A DNA stretch of 64,000 nt. It comes from Charina bottae (Eukaryota > Chordata > Lepidosauria > Squamata > Charinaidae). Position 1 is the stretch's first letter. Each line of letters begins with the position of its first letter. Below are positions 45,481 to 57,500 of the stretch, in pieces. Where the stretch lies: assembly GCA_023362775.1 (NCBI GenBank), contig JALMGJ010000062.1:1015501-1079500 (forward strand). Reading direction: 5' to 3'. The position numbers and the translations under genes were made by a program. The notes beneath the pieces are model-generated. The model searched no databases. It was given only the letters and a program-made list of their open reading frames with translations, and had not been told where the DNA came from.

Positions 45481-46413
45481 ATAAAGCTTTGGACAGACCA
45501 TTAGCTAATTCCTGTATTATTCAAGAATCAATCTGTCTAAGAATGCACCCAAGTTAGTGGTAATCACAAATTCTAGCTGCAAGTTTCATAAATTAATTAG
45601 TTCCCCTGGGGTAGAAAGTATACAAAACTATACATTATTATGTCTTGAAATTCAAGCAATATTGTTGTGCCCTTTTTAATATTCTGGGGTAGACAGGAAA
45701 ATATTATTCTCCACTCCCTAGACCATTTTTATTTCTATAAACCTCTAATCTTTTATGTCATCTTTCTTTTTGCTAAAACCAAAAGCTTCATGCTACCCCT
45801 TCCTTCTAAACCAGATCTCCAATCCTTGATCCTCTTGTAAACTTTTTTTCATTTTTAATAGCCTTTCCGATGCAATAGCCTGAATTGCGCACTACATTCC
45901 AAGTCTGTCCACACCATTAATTGATTTTTAAAAATGCATTTGGGCGCTTTGTCGTTTTAACTTCACCTCCTCTGCCCAGCTTGGCGAGCGCTTTCCGAAG
46001 CGTTTTGAAGTCTCCTTAGATTTGTCAGCAGCAAACCTACTCTGCCATTGCTTCTCATGGGAAACCAAGCGATTCTTCCATTTCGCATTTCCGTCTCCAC
46101 CAGCAAATCCAGGACGCCAGTGAAAACTTCTAAAAAGCAAGGGTTTGCAGGGTCAGCAACCCACCTCCCGTTGGCTCTTAATCCTGAAGAAACGTTTTGA
46201 GAAAAGGGAATGAAAATTATTCCGCTAATCCACTTTAATAACCTGATCAAGGAAGGTGTTTGCATACACTGGACGGACTTGTAATTTCGGCAAAATATGA
46301 GCTGTCATTTTCAATCAGCTGCAAGGGAGAGCAGCTAATACTTCCAGCTAAACTGCCATACAAATGACCTGGATGGGGAGGGGGTGCTCCTCTGCTAGGC
46401 AATGAAACAAAAA
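45481..46413. other. Intergenic with candidate conserved noncoding block
   Basis: No gene. About 46190-46370 is repeat-free with several ATTA/TAAT words. Confidence 0.35.
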
Positions 46414-46427
46414 TGGGCCCCTTGCTG

Positions 46428-46767
46428 TAAAAAGGTAAAGGTTCCCCCCGCACATTTGTGCAGTCGTGTCCGACTCCAGGGGCCGGTGCTCACCTCCGCT
46501 TGTTAGCCGAAGAGCCAGCGTTGTCCGAAGACGCTTCCACAGTCATGTGGCCGTCATGACGCACGCGGAACGCTGTTACCATCCCACCGAAGTGGTACCT
46601 ATTCATCTACTTGCATTTGCATGCTTTCTAATTGCTAGGTTGGCAAGAGCTGGGGCGAGTGCGGGAGCTCCCTCCGTCACACGGGGCTACGGATTTGAAC
46701 CTCCGAACTTGCGACCTTCCGATTGACAAGCCTGGTGTCTTACCCGCTGAGCCACCACGCCCCCCCC
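46428..46767 (-). mobile_element. Sauria-type SINE, full length
   Basis: Flanked by a 14-bp duplication with one mismatch (46414-46427 and 46768-46781). Head, centre and BovB-like tail are all present on the minus strand. Confidence 0.93.
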
Positions 46768-46781
46768 TGGGCACCTTGCTG

Positions 46782-48794
46782 AGGACCCGCAAAGGAAAGG
46801 CTGCCCATCTCTGAGCAAATACCAGTTTTTGCTTCCCACTTGAGCACAAATTGAGCCCCCCGAATAGGGCCAGCTTCTAAGATCACGAGAATCGGCCCAA
46901 ACAGTCAGGTCCCAAGCTATCTGCAAGCCAAACTATGCACCAAATAAAACTCAAGCCAATGCCTATCAATGAGCACCAGACCATTATCCGACTCCAAGGA
47001 TGTGGTCCAGAGAAAGAACAAAGTACACTTAGCGTCCCAATTCCCCCCTCCAAATCCCTGGTTTTTTTCTCTTCAGCTGGTTCAAGAAAAAACAAGTGCT
47101 CCTCTACACAGCAAGTTTTACTATCTGCCCGTCAAGCAAATCTCGATGGGAAAATTAAAACCTCCTCTTTCAACACGCTTTTATAAAAGTTTTAATCCAC
47201 ACTGAAATATATAGCAATTGCATCGAGGTCATGTTAACAATGACGGTTAAAATACAAGATGCAAAAAGGTGGCTGCGTTGTCCAGAAGACTGGGGCATCT
47301 TTTCTCCGCCTCCAACTCAAGGGGCTTCAGGAGAGAGCAATCCCAAGTTTGCCTCGCCAGCTGTCCCAGAGAAGATTCATGGGATAAAGTAGAAAGATTT
47401 AGAGAAAGGACTGCAGATTGATTGACAGGTTCTTTGGGCCCTGGTGGTGATTTTGCATTTCTTTCTCCTGCATTTGGTTCTTGCTTTTATAGTCCAACTT
47501 GCCCAGATAGTCGTGATCAAGAGAAAAGATGGGGAGAGCAGCGCATGCATGGGTGTAAACGTACAGAATTGAGTTTTGTCCAGGACAAAGCTAATAATTA
47601 CACGAAAACCTGTTCTGTAAGCCCGCCATAAATAGCTAGAAAAGGCTATCTTGCGAAGTGGAAGAGCGTCAGCATATCCAGGGGCAAAAGAACAACACAC
47701 AGCAAACAAACATCCGCACGGGTGCATGCATACACACACTTTTAATTAAGGGATCCCAGCTATAGGCCGAATTCATCGTATGGCTTTAAAAGTGGATGTT
47801 CAAAAGCCGCTCTTCTTTTGATCCTGGACTTTCCACCCAGAAGAGAAATTCGCTGTGCGATGAGGGAGGAGACAGCCAGGCCTAAAGGTTGGGGCAGCTT
47901 TGAAAAGGAAGTTTTCAAGGTTCCTTTGGAGTTGACCAAAGAGGAGTTCTGTCATGCGCGTCTTTAATCATCCCGAGCTGCAGGATTAATTGGAGCGAGC
48001 TGCAAAGCCCCGGGAAGGATGATTAGCAAACAAAACACAGCCCGATTTAGGGTCTAAATGGTCTTTGCAGAGTGGCTGGCCCAGCTAGGAAACGTGGCAA
48101 AGATTCTTTTAAAGCCCCCCCCCCCGCCCCGAGCGAATGTCCGGTTTGTCCAGGCAGAACCAGGGAATCTGCTCTATTGGGGATTCAGAATGCTGAGCCA
48201 GCTAAAAACGGAATTCAGGCAGGGCGGACGGGCGCTCAAATTAAGGATGGGGAGATGCAAATGGTGCTCGATTGAACGCTGCCAAGCCGCACCAACACCG
48301 TTCGCTTTCAGTCCAAGCACAGGCCGGGTCTAACCTCCTTAAAACTGAGACTTCATTGAGGTCCAAAGTAATCTGCAGACACGCTGCCGTTTGGGGGCTC
48401 CATTAAGGGGGCGGCAGAAAGGCCCCTTCCGGTCTCAAACGTTGTGGAAGCGGGTTGGCATGGGACGCACGCTCTGGGGTGCCAGGGCTGCGTGGCAGGC
48501 ATTCCCCGTTCGCAGCCCGGAGGGGCTGATCCTCGGAGGAAGCACTGCAGGCACCAACCACGTTGCATTAGGACACGAGAGGTGGACCTTCTTGGAGATA
48601 GCAGGTCCAACCTTATGGCGCTGAACTGGGGGCTTTAATTGAGCTTAGTGGCGGGTGCTTCTCAGCGCCCGCTTCCTGCCAAGACAGCGGTTATGGAGAG
48701 CTTGGACCACCAACCTCTGAAGAATGATTGTAGCCCCCCCTTCCCGTTCATCTCCTAACATCCTGCCCCAAAGGGAAGCAGCCACTGAACCATG
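46782..48794. other. Unassigned intergenic
   Basis: No gene or repeat family recognised in about 2 kb. CA-rich patch near 47728-47740 and poly-C at 48116-48125. Confidence 0.35.
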
Positions 48795-48802
48795 GTCTAC
48801 TC

Positions 48803-48937
48803 CAGTGTTTCTCAAGCTTGGCCACTTGAAGATGTGTGGACTTCAACTCCCAGAATTCCCCAGCCAGCAAGGCTGGCTGGGGAATTCTGGGAGTTGAAGT
48901 CCACACATCTTCAAGTGGCCAAGCTTGAGAAACACTG
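48803..48937. mobile_element. hAT palindromic miniature element, intact
   Basis: Exact 8-bp duplication gtctactc (48795-48802 and 48938-48945). The 135-bp element is an almost perfect palindrome running from cagtgtttctcaagcttgg to its complement. This is the type copy for about ten others in the window. Confidence 0.96.
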
Positions 48938-48945
48938 GTCTACTC

Positions 48946-51415
48946 CGTTTCATCGCTGTGGGCTACCGATGGCCTTGGCTACAGTCTGGCCCACGGACTC
49001 AGGGAGTGAGATTTAAGGCCTGACTTTAAACCTGATTCAACTTGTGTTTCTTCTGCCTTTCACACTTACTTAACAGGGAACCGAAAGCCAATCTCTTTGG
49101 CTTCCCCACTGTGCTTGCCCCAAGTTACGCTTGCCCTGAGAGGAAAGGCTTCTGCTTTAGAAACTGACTTCCCCCTTAACCAGTTCTGCCCTGTGCCGTT
49201 TCACAAGATAAAATTGCTGCCATTTTTCCGTGTGAGGTTTCTAATCCAGCCAAGCCCATAGATGAGAGTCAATTAAGTTTCGCTCCCGCAGGAGGCACTC
49301 TCTCTTCTCCTGACAATTCTGCCTTGATTTATTTGTATGGAGAGCGGCCCTAGCTTCTGAGATGGGGCTGAACTACGACGACCATCTTCCCTTGCCGTTG
49401 GCCGTACTGGCTGGGGACGCCGGGAATTCCGGGGGGGCCGACTGAGCTCTTTGCAAGCCGTATTTTTCCTCGGCCCGTCTTCTCTTTCCCCTGCGACTCA
49501 GGGAATAAAAATTCCGCGTGGCTTGCGCCAAAGAGTGGGGAAAGTTGCTGCTGTTCATTTCCTGAATTCTGAACAGGCCGTTTAAAAAGCAAAATCTTGT
49601 TCCCGAGCCCTTGCAATCACCCGGGTGCTCCGTAAAAGCCGGTACAGTCACACGTCTCCAGGGCGCTGGCCTGACTCCCCCAAGAAGGAAACACGGTCCT
49701 GGGCAGCCGCGACAGACCCATCAGACCTGGATCTTTCGGGCATCAAGCCGAGGCGTCCCGTTACCTGGGCTCACACAAACAGTTTGCATCTCCGGAATTA
49801 AATCTGCTGCCGGGGATCAAAGCACGCTATTACTTCCCCTTGCCTCGTCGGCAGAGAGGTTTTAAGCCTCCAATTAATTCCCCCGTTTAGTCCTTGCATG
49901 AGTGAGGTTTAATATTTAGGGATTTTTTAAAAAAATTGCCCTTAAGCCTTTTAGCGGTTTCATCTCGATGACTCCTTCAGCCTCATTTCTTCATGAACGG
50001 ACGGAGGCGACCTCGTTTTACAGCCCGCTGCTTTCTTTGCTACTGAGATGCACCGAGCCTGGCGCATTTGGGGCGGATCAGCCCTACCTGGTCTTTAAGA
50101 CGCTCTTGCATCCAGGCACTGCATCTCAAGGTCCATCGTTTTTCATTCAGTGATTTACCATAAGCCCTCCACATCCCGGAGCGTCAAGATGTTTCCCACT
50201 CTTCACTGAGAGCTGAAACCCAGGTTTTAACTATTTTTAGCCTGATCCTGGCCAGTTTGGGGGCCGGGTGAGGAGTTGAATCCTATCTCCCAAATTCAAA
50301 CACGTACAAAGAGCAGGGTGCAATCTTGGGAGCACGCTGCAGCTTCTTCCAAAAACCGCCAGTGAGCTGAACTGTTTCAGGGAACCAAAAGGGAACGCTA
50401 TTAAATATTTGGGCAGTAAACAGATTCGGGGGATTTAATTAATTTAATTCAAGTAGCATCAAAATATCTTTTTGTCCCAGCTCTGTGTGTGCGTGTGCGC
50501 GCCCCACGACTTTTAGAAAAAAAATGGCCCCCAAAGGACCAAACGTGGCTTCAGCGAATCAGAGATATATAAATCTGGTGGAAATAAATCTCTCTCTGGT
50601 TTCCACCCCAGCAAACAAAGGGTAGAAAGTTGCGGAAAACGCTGCGTTAGATATAAACATTCCAAACAAGTTGATGCCGGTGTTGCTTTTTCTGAAAGGT
50701 GATCTGCAGATCCCATCCTGGTACAGACAACCCCCCACCTTTTCCCTTATCATGTGCATCCCTTTTTCTTTCTGTGTGACAAAAAAAGGTACGACTTGCA
50801 CCCCAGAGGAGCTATTCTGGCCAGAGAAGCGGAGCAAACAAGCCGGAGGAATGAAAAATTGAGTTTGTACTTGCCGAAATCTAACTAGGCCCCTCTGGAG
50901 ACGCGCCCTCCTATTAAATCAGAGGTGCTAAGGGACACCCCAAGGACATGCCGCTGGTTTGAAAACGTGCCGTCCAGCGAAAACCTGTGGATCCAATCGT
51001 TCTCCTCTGCTCGAATAGCCGAGTTCGGTTCAGAATAAACCCTCCCAGTGCTCAAATCAACATCTTTCTGAAAGATAAACCACCTCTTTTTCTCAAAGCT
51101 TCCAGCTTCAAACGCCCCGGCGGGGACCCTCTCGAGACCCCGAGAGCCGGCGGGCGACGGCGAGAGGGCGGAATCCGTGATGCCAAGCCAGGAGGGCGGA
51201 TCGGACTCGGCTGCGGGGCTGGCCGGGCTGGCGTGCAAGGAATCCACTTGGGCTCTCGAGCAGACGGCCTGGCAGGGAGGAACACAACCCAAGCGGGAGG
51301 CTCCGCAGACCGTTCTGGGGCGCGAGGGCGACGGGCAGAAGGCTGGGCCTCGAGGGACGTTTGATGGACGGCCGGAGGGAGAAAAACGACCCTGCCGAGG
51401 ACGCGCCTCCAGCCG
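48946..51415. other. Region downstream of NPHP4, including its 3' untranslated region
   Basis: The NPHP4 3' UTR must begin at 51415 and run left. On the minus strand an ATTAAA-type signal occurs near 50433-50445 and an AATAAA at 49328-49333. Neither can be confirmed from sequence alone. No other gene recognised. Confidence 0.4.
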
Positions 51416-51556
51416 TTACTGGTAGGTGACCTTCACGCAGAACGTCTCTTCGTTCTTGCCGTCAGGATCGTTGATGTAAATCAGGATTTCCTCCTCGCCG
51501 GCGTTCTGGCTCGGGGCAAAGCGCAAGCCGATGGTGTGTGTCTCTCCTCCGCCGAC
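51416..51556 (-). CDS. NPHP4: NPHP4 last coding exon
   Basis: 141 bp including the TAA stop (51416-51418). Encodes [26 protein letters not shown] and the C-terminus FCVKVTYQ. Acceptor accctccctccag. A decayed inverted copy lies at 54847-54983. Confidence 0.96.
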   Translation of the reverse strand, partial: VGGGETHTIGLRFAPSQNAGEEEILIYINDPDGKNEETFCVKVTYQ

Positions 51557-54500
51557 CTGGAGGGAGGGTGAGGAAGCTCGGATTGGGGCGGGCTCGGGCG
51601 TGCCAGGAGGCGGCACCGGAAGAGGCGTCTTAGCGGATTGATCGATCGCCCCCCTCTGGAGCCAGAGCAGCCCCCAGCTGAGCTGATCCCCAAAGGGCTG
51701 GGGAGGGCCTGGGCTGCTTAGTATTTGGATGGGAGACCACCAGGAAGTTCCAGGGTGGCAAGCCAGCCTGGAAATTAGAAATATCCCAGGCTGGACAGAG
51801 GCTGCCAAGAAGGCCTCAGGGAATCGGTAGGAGTTTGGGACAAGGGTTAGTTCTCTTTTCTTCACCCCTCCAAGCCCTTGTGCCAATGTTTCTGAACCTG
51901 GGCCACTTTCAGACGTGTGGACTTCAACTCCCAGAATTCCCCAGCCAGCATGAATTCTGGGAGTTGAAGTCCACACGTCTTAAAGTGGCCAAGGTTGAGA
52001 AACACTGCCTTGCACAATGGTGCAGTTTCCCAACTTTCTGAGACAGCCCCCCCCCCCAGAAAATCAAGAGCAATCCCAAAAACAGGTCAACCCTGGTTGA
52101 ATATCCAAAGGGGGAGCCTACCCACTTTGCCTCCTCCCTCCCTCCCTCCCTGGACAGCTTTGCACTCCCCCAAAGCTTGGGATTATTCTCTACATTTACA
52201 TTCTCTGTGTAAATCTTTCGGGCTGCAAACCTCCCACTTCCTTGCTTTGAGGCTCTGAGACAGCCCCACAGCCCAAAGATAAAGAGCATTAAAATATCCC
52301 AGGCGAAAAAAAGAAAGAACCCTCGGGCCACCCTGCCTTAAAACCCTCAACAGGGCTTCCACCCCGGGGCGGCCCGGGGGCGGCCCCAAGCCCCAGCATC
52401 CGTTCCGCTCAAGCCGTTACCTCGAAGGAGTCTTCCTTGAAGTGCAGCAGATCTGGGTGGTTGGTGTGCAGGGAATACGTCCGCCGAGACGGGTAGGAGT
52501 TGGTGTAGGTGATCTTCTTGTTGGATCCTTTCCCGCCCCCAGGAGGGAGGACGATTTCAAACGCCTGGCGGGGGCAAAAGGACACGGGTGCCCCGAATTA
52601 TCTGGTGGCGAGGCAGCTGAACGATCTGCTTTTCGCTTCGAGGAAGGAGCAGCCCAGCAGCCACGCAGAGGGCCAGCAAAACATCCCCGCCAGGAGCATG
52701 GGGAGGGACTCAATTTCCCCCCCCAATTTAAGTGCCCCCCTCCCCTCCCCACTGGCCATTCCTGGCTCCAGCTGCTGCAGAGGTGCTAAGGGCGAACGAT
52801 CTCCTCCTCGGCCAACCCACCCAACCCCCAAGTCTCCTTCGGGCTGCTGCAGCAGCCGTTCCTGGGCTGCGCCGGAAGGAGACGGTTGGTGCGGCCAACA
52901 AGGAGACGGTTGGAATCAGGGAAGGGAGAGACGGGGAAGAGGAGCTCAAGCAGGAAGACCCTGCTGATAGATTTCAAGGCCATTTGCAGCAAGGTCATTC
53001 CGTGCCACTGGTTCCTTGTAAGCTGGGGCTAAGGGGGCATGTTGCAGATGGAAGCCCCAACGATCAGCATAAACGGGAAATACGTGCCGCCATTTATTTC
53101 CTGGCCTTGCTGCGCAGCACCAAAGTTTGGGAAGGACGGAGCCCGCCAGAGGCCCGCGACTGATTTACCTTGGAGATGAACGGCTGCCGGCAGGACATCG
53201 ACACCAGCCAGGAGGAGACCAGCTGGCGAAACTCGACGTCCACCAGGTTGAGGTAGGCAAAGCGGCTGCCGGCGCTGCGAGGCCTCAGTCCGAGGTGCAG
53301 GTCCCGGACCCCGTTGGCCGGCAGGACGAAGACGCCGTCCGGCTCCAGCTGGCCGGGGAGGAAGTGGGGAGAGCTGAGCCCAATGCTGCAGACTCGGGGG
53401 GACAAGGGAAACCGCCCCGCGTTTTGTTTTGTCCGCGACCTGCAACTCGCAAGGGCATTCAAGCTGGCTGGGAAATGTGAGCGGCTCCCACGGGAGGCAG
53501 AAAAAAATGGCTTTTCCGGAAGGCGAGAATGAGATGGTGATTGCGTCCCACCGAGGGTGCCGCTACGAGGGCCATAATAACCCGTCTGCCTCAACTCAAC
53601 AGTAAAACTTGGGTGGGTTGTCCAGCTTTCTCTCAGCTTTAGGGGCAGGTCTGCTTGTAAAGCCATGTTTTTCAAGCTTGGCCCCTTGAAGATGGGTAGA
53701 TTTCAATTTCCAGAATTCTGGGAGTTGAAATCCACCCATCTCCAAGTTGCCAAATTTGAAAAACACGGCTTTACAAGCAGTCCCTTCCTTCCATCCATCA
53801 CCATTCCCTACACGCCTTTCACATCCTTCCCCGATCTGGTGCCCTCACCCTGCGTTGGGACTGCATTTCTCAGCCAGGGTGGCCAAAGGAATCCTGGGAG
53901 CTGTAGTCCTAAAACATCAGGGATACCCCAGATGAAAAAGAGCTGGCAAATGCCCTTTCTTAGCATCATGATCCAGAACAGAGAAAGCGGGGGGGGGGGG
54001 GACACACCTGTGTTCCAGGCCTCCAAATTTAGTCAACTTCCTAGTCAGTCGAGTGTCGGACTCCAAATTAAACCATTTCTGGCGGACGGCCGTCCAACCT
54101 TTGCTGAAATGCCTTCCAAAATAACATGGCCTCCCACAGACGGAGAAGACTTAAGGTTTTACAGTGGGCAACATCCATCAAAAATGCTTGGCCTGTCATA
54201 AATTCCTGAGTCTTTAAGCTTGACCACAAGGCTCTGTGTTTTCGCTGGAACAGGCCAACATGGACGGACAGACAGACAGACCGACCTAGCTTTGTTCGCG
54301 CTGCTGTTTTCTGCCTGCCCCGCGGTTCCCAAAGTTTTCAACGTCTTCTCCCGTACGGGAGGGTAATCGAGTTGGTGTTTCTCTTATTATTCACATTTAT
54401 AATTATGACTAAATGCACCCTAACGGAATTATTTGTCTCCAGATAGCCTCATTAATTCAGATCGCTTGCACAGCAGAGCTTGGGGCCACTGATCTCTCTA

Positions 54501-57500
54501 TAGGATGGCTTTAATCAAAAGACAATTACGGGCCAGCTTTATCGCAATAAATTCTTAACAGATCCTTGCATCAAAGCGGACGGCCTTTCGGTCGGAGAGG
54601 GGCGTCCAAAGTCACTGGCAAAGTCCGAATCCAAATCCCTTACTGGTGGTGGTTGCATACTAACTGAGTTTAGTCAACCCCCCACCCCATCCCTTGGTAT
54701 TTCAGCAATGACTCATCAAAATGTTTGCCTATTTCTCTTTCTCTCTCAACCACTTCCATTTATCCCCCGTTGCTGTGAAATGTTTTTGCAAGCCCGACTT
54801 AGCCCGAAATCAAACCCCATCACTCTCCCAACATCTATCGCTCCAGAACAGCGGAGGGGAGACATACACCGTAGGCTTGCAGCAAAGCCGAAAGCTGGTG
54901 GTGAAGAAATCCTGATTTATAGCAACAATCACAAAGACAAGAACGAAGAAGAGACATTCTGTGTGAAGGTCGCCTAGCAGTAATGTATGTCCTTGATAGT
55001 TGTGGGATCCCTGATTGGCTAGGACTAACATCACCCAGGAAAAATGCACCTTTGTAGATGCAGAAATTTGCCTGCATTTCAGGTCTACAGAGAAGATCCT
55101 CCGTATTCCAGCAACAGAAAAGGCACAATTGTTTGGAATGCTGGAGAAGGTCTGAATTTAAACTATGGAATTCCCTTTCTTAGAACGTTGGTTTGATTCC
55201 CCTCCTTTCCCCTTCGCTCAAGACAAAGGATTATTCTCGCTTGATGAAAAGATGGCAAGGCGAGTTGAGACGCTTCGGCAAACTGGTTTTTTTCTTTTCT
55301 GTTTCTCTGCCTTGGATTTTGAAAGTTTTAAGGTGGTTTAATCAATTGATATTTTCTGTGGATATACTTTTTAAACATAAGCAGCTTCTAGCATTACGAT
55401 GCAGTGGCCAAGGAGGGGTAAATGTTTTATCATAAATCAAATTGCACCAAGGGAGCAATTGAGAGGAACATTGAACCGATTGAAAAAAATAAGTGTATGC
55501 TTTAACATCCAAACCATTTTCAGGAGATATTTCGCTTCCACAAAACCTTCTTCCCATGGGGAAAAAAAGAATATATATATTATATATATTTGGAGAATCT
55601 TGGAGGGATTTTTTTTTCTTTTGGAATGAATGGACTGCTTTTGTTAGGGTAACATGTTGTACATAAAATATGTTTGCTTAAAGCCAATCTATGGTATTAC
55701 AGAGTCATCCCTCCCTATTTTCCACGTGGAAATATACAACACTCAAATCCAAGATGCTGAGTCCAACTATGTACAATCAGATTATTTTAATCTGATTGTA
55801 AACCGCCCAGAGTCGCTTTGGTGAGATGGGCGGTGAAGAAATGTGATGAATGAATGAATGAATGAATGAATGAATGAATGAAAGAAATGTTGCCAACTCA
55901 CCCGGAAAAGATCTGCCTGAGATTCTTTCTTGAAAATAACATACATTTTTGGGTGTGCTACATTTGTGACGTTACTTGCACCAATCCTGCATTCTCAGAT
56001 AGGAAAAACCAAGTCCACACGGGCCTGAAGTGCAACGGTTCACACCTCTCTCTCTGACACGCACACATACGGGCACAACTGCAGTTCAACTTGTCCAGAA
56101 CCAATTGTATACAGATGCCACCGTATCTGTATTTAGCTGCAAACAGGCAGCACTAAATGGATGCCTTGTCAATATTCCAGAAATTCTACTACGGTAGAAA
56201 CGACACATTTCATGTTCCTTTCACGGTGCTACCAAATTTAGCTTCGGCAAGAAATTAAGCAGTTGCATCAATTCCAATTTCTCAAGGAAAAAAGGAAACA
56301 GTTCAACTTTGCACCACTTATTTTGATTCTCTAGGCCAGCCTTTCTCAACCTTGGCCACCTTGAGCTGTGTGGACTCCAACTCCCAGAATTCCCCAGCCA
56401 GCATGGCTGCCTGGGGAATTCTGGGAGCTGAAGTCCACACAGCTCAAAGTGGCCAAGGTTGAGAAACAGTGCTCTAGGTCTAGAGAAACTCCAGAAGAAC
56501 CTTTGTTTTAAAGGGCAAATTTTATTGTAATTGCTGTTGTAATCAAATGCAGCCCTTACCTTCATTTCCTGTGGGTGAGAGCAGAAGGCTTTCACCTTGC
56601 GAGTCGCGTGGGTCCCTCGGAGCACCAACGAGAGCCGTGTCAGCTGCCCCAGGATGCAGCTGGCCTCAACCCACTGCAGGCAATGGAGATAGAACTGCCA
56701 GGTCTGGATTGGGGCAGCCAGCCAGGGGTCTCTGCAGGGAGAAAGAAAGAGTCTCAGGGCACCGAGAAGCAGAGCAGAAAGGAGTCCTTTGAGGACATCT
56801 ACCCTCCACGCAGAGCTGGAAGGCTAATGAAAGCCTCCCCAGGGTAGGTCTACCCGCCCTCTTCTTGCAGGCATCAGGAGGAGGCGGCCACCAGCATCTC
56901 GGGTCACTGAGGCCACTGTCAAGGTGACAAGAGGGCCGGACAAGAGGCAACGGGTGGAAGCAACCTGGATAAAAGGAGGGATTTCCCGACAGTGGGAACT
57001 ATGAAGCAGTGGAACAGCTGGCCTCCCGGAGTGGCGGGTGCTCCATCGCTGGAGGTTCTCAAGAAAAGATGGGACAACCGTTTGTCCGAGATGGTGTGAG
57101 GATTCCTGCCTTGGGCGTGGGCAGGGGGTGGGACTTGAAGACCTCCAAGGTCCCTTCCAACCCTAGGATTCTATAAGAAGAACAGCACCTACCAAGCAGC
57201 AAAACACAAACTGCAAAGGGACCAAATTCCGGGTTTTTGCACGCTGCTGCAACGGCGGCACTTCCGGGTTTTCCCATGGCGACACACCAACCGCCGTTGG
57301 TGTGTCGCCGCGGGAAAACTTTGGAAAGCCCTGCCCTAGAGGCTGCAACACAACTTTCAACTACCAAGTGACTATCTTACACACACACACACAACACACA
57401 CCACACAGAGAGAAGCTCTGACTTTTTTCCTCCTCCCTAAAAGCAAGAAACTTAACCCAGGTCCTTCCCCGTAAATTTCGCAAGGTCCGACAAGCAAGCT

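Noticed and set aside
49328..50445. Definite NPHP4 poly(A) site
   Set aside because: Two weak candidate signals exist but nothing distinguishes them from chance.
52417..52752. 111-codon minus-strand frame over an NPHP4 exon
   Set aside because: Out of frame; the conserved exon 52421-52564 is read in a different frame with GT/AG borders.
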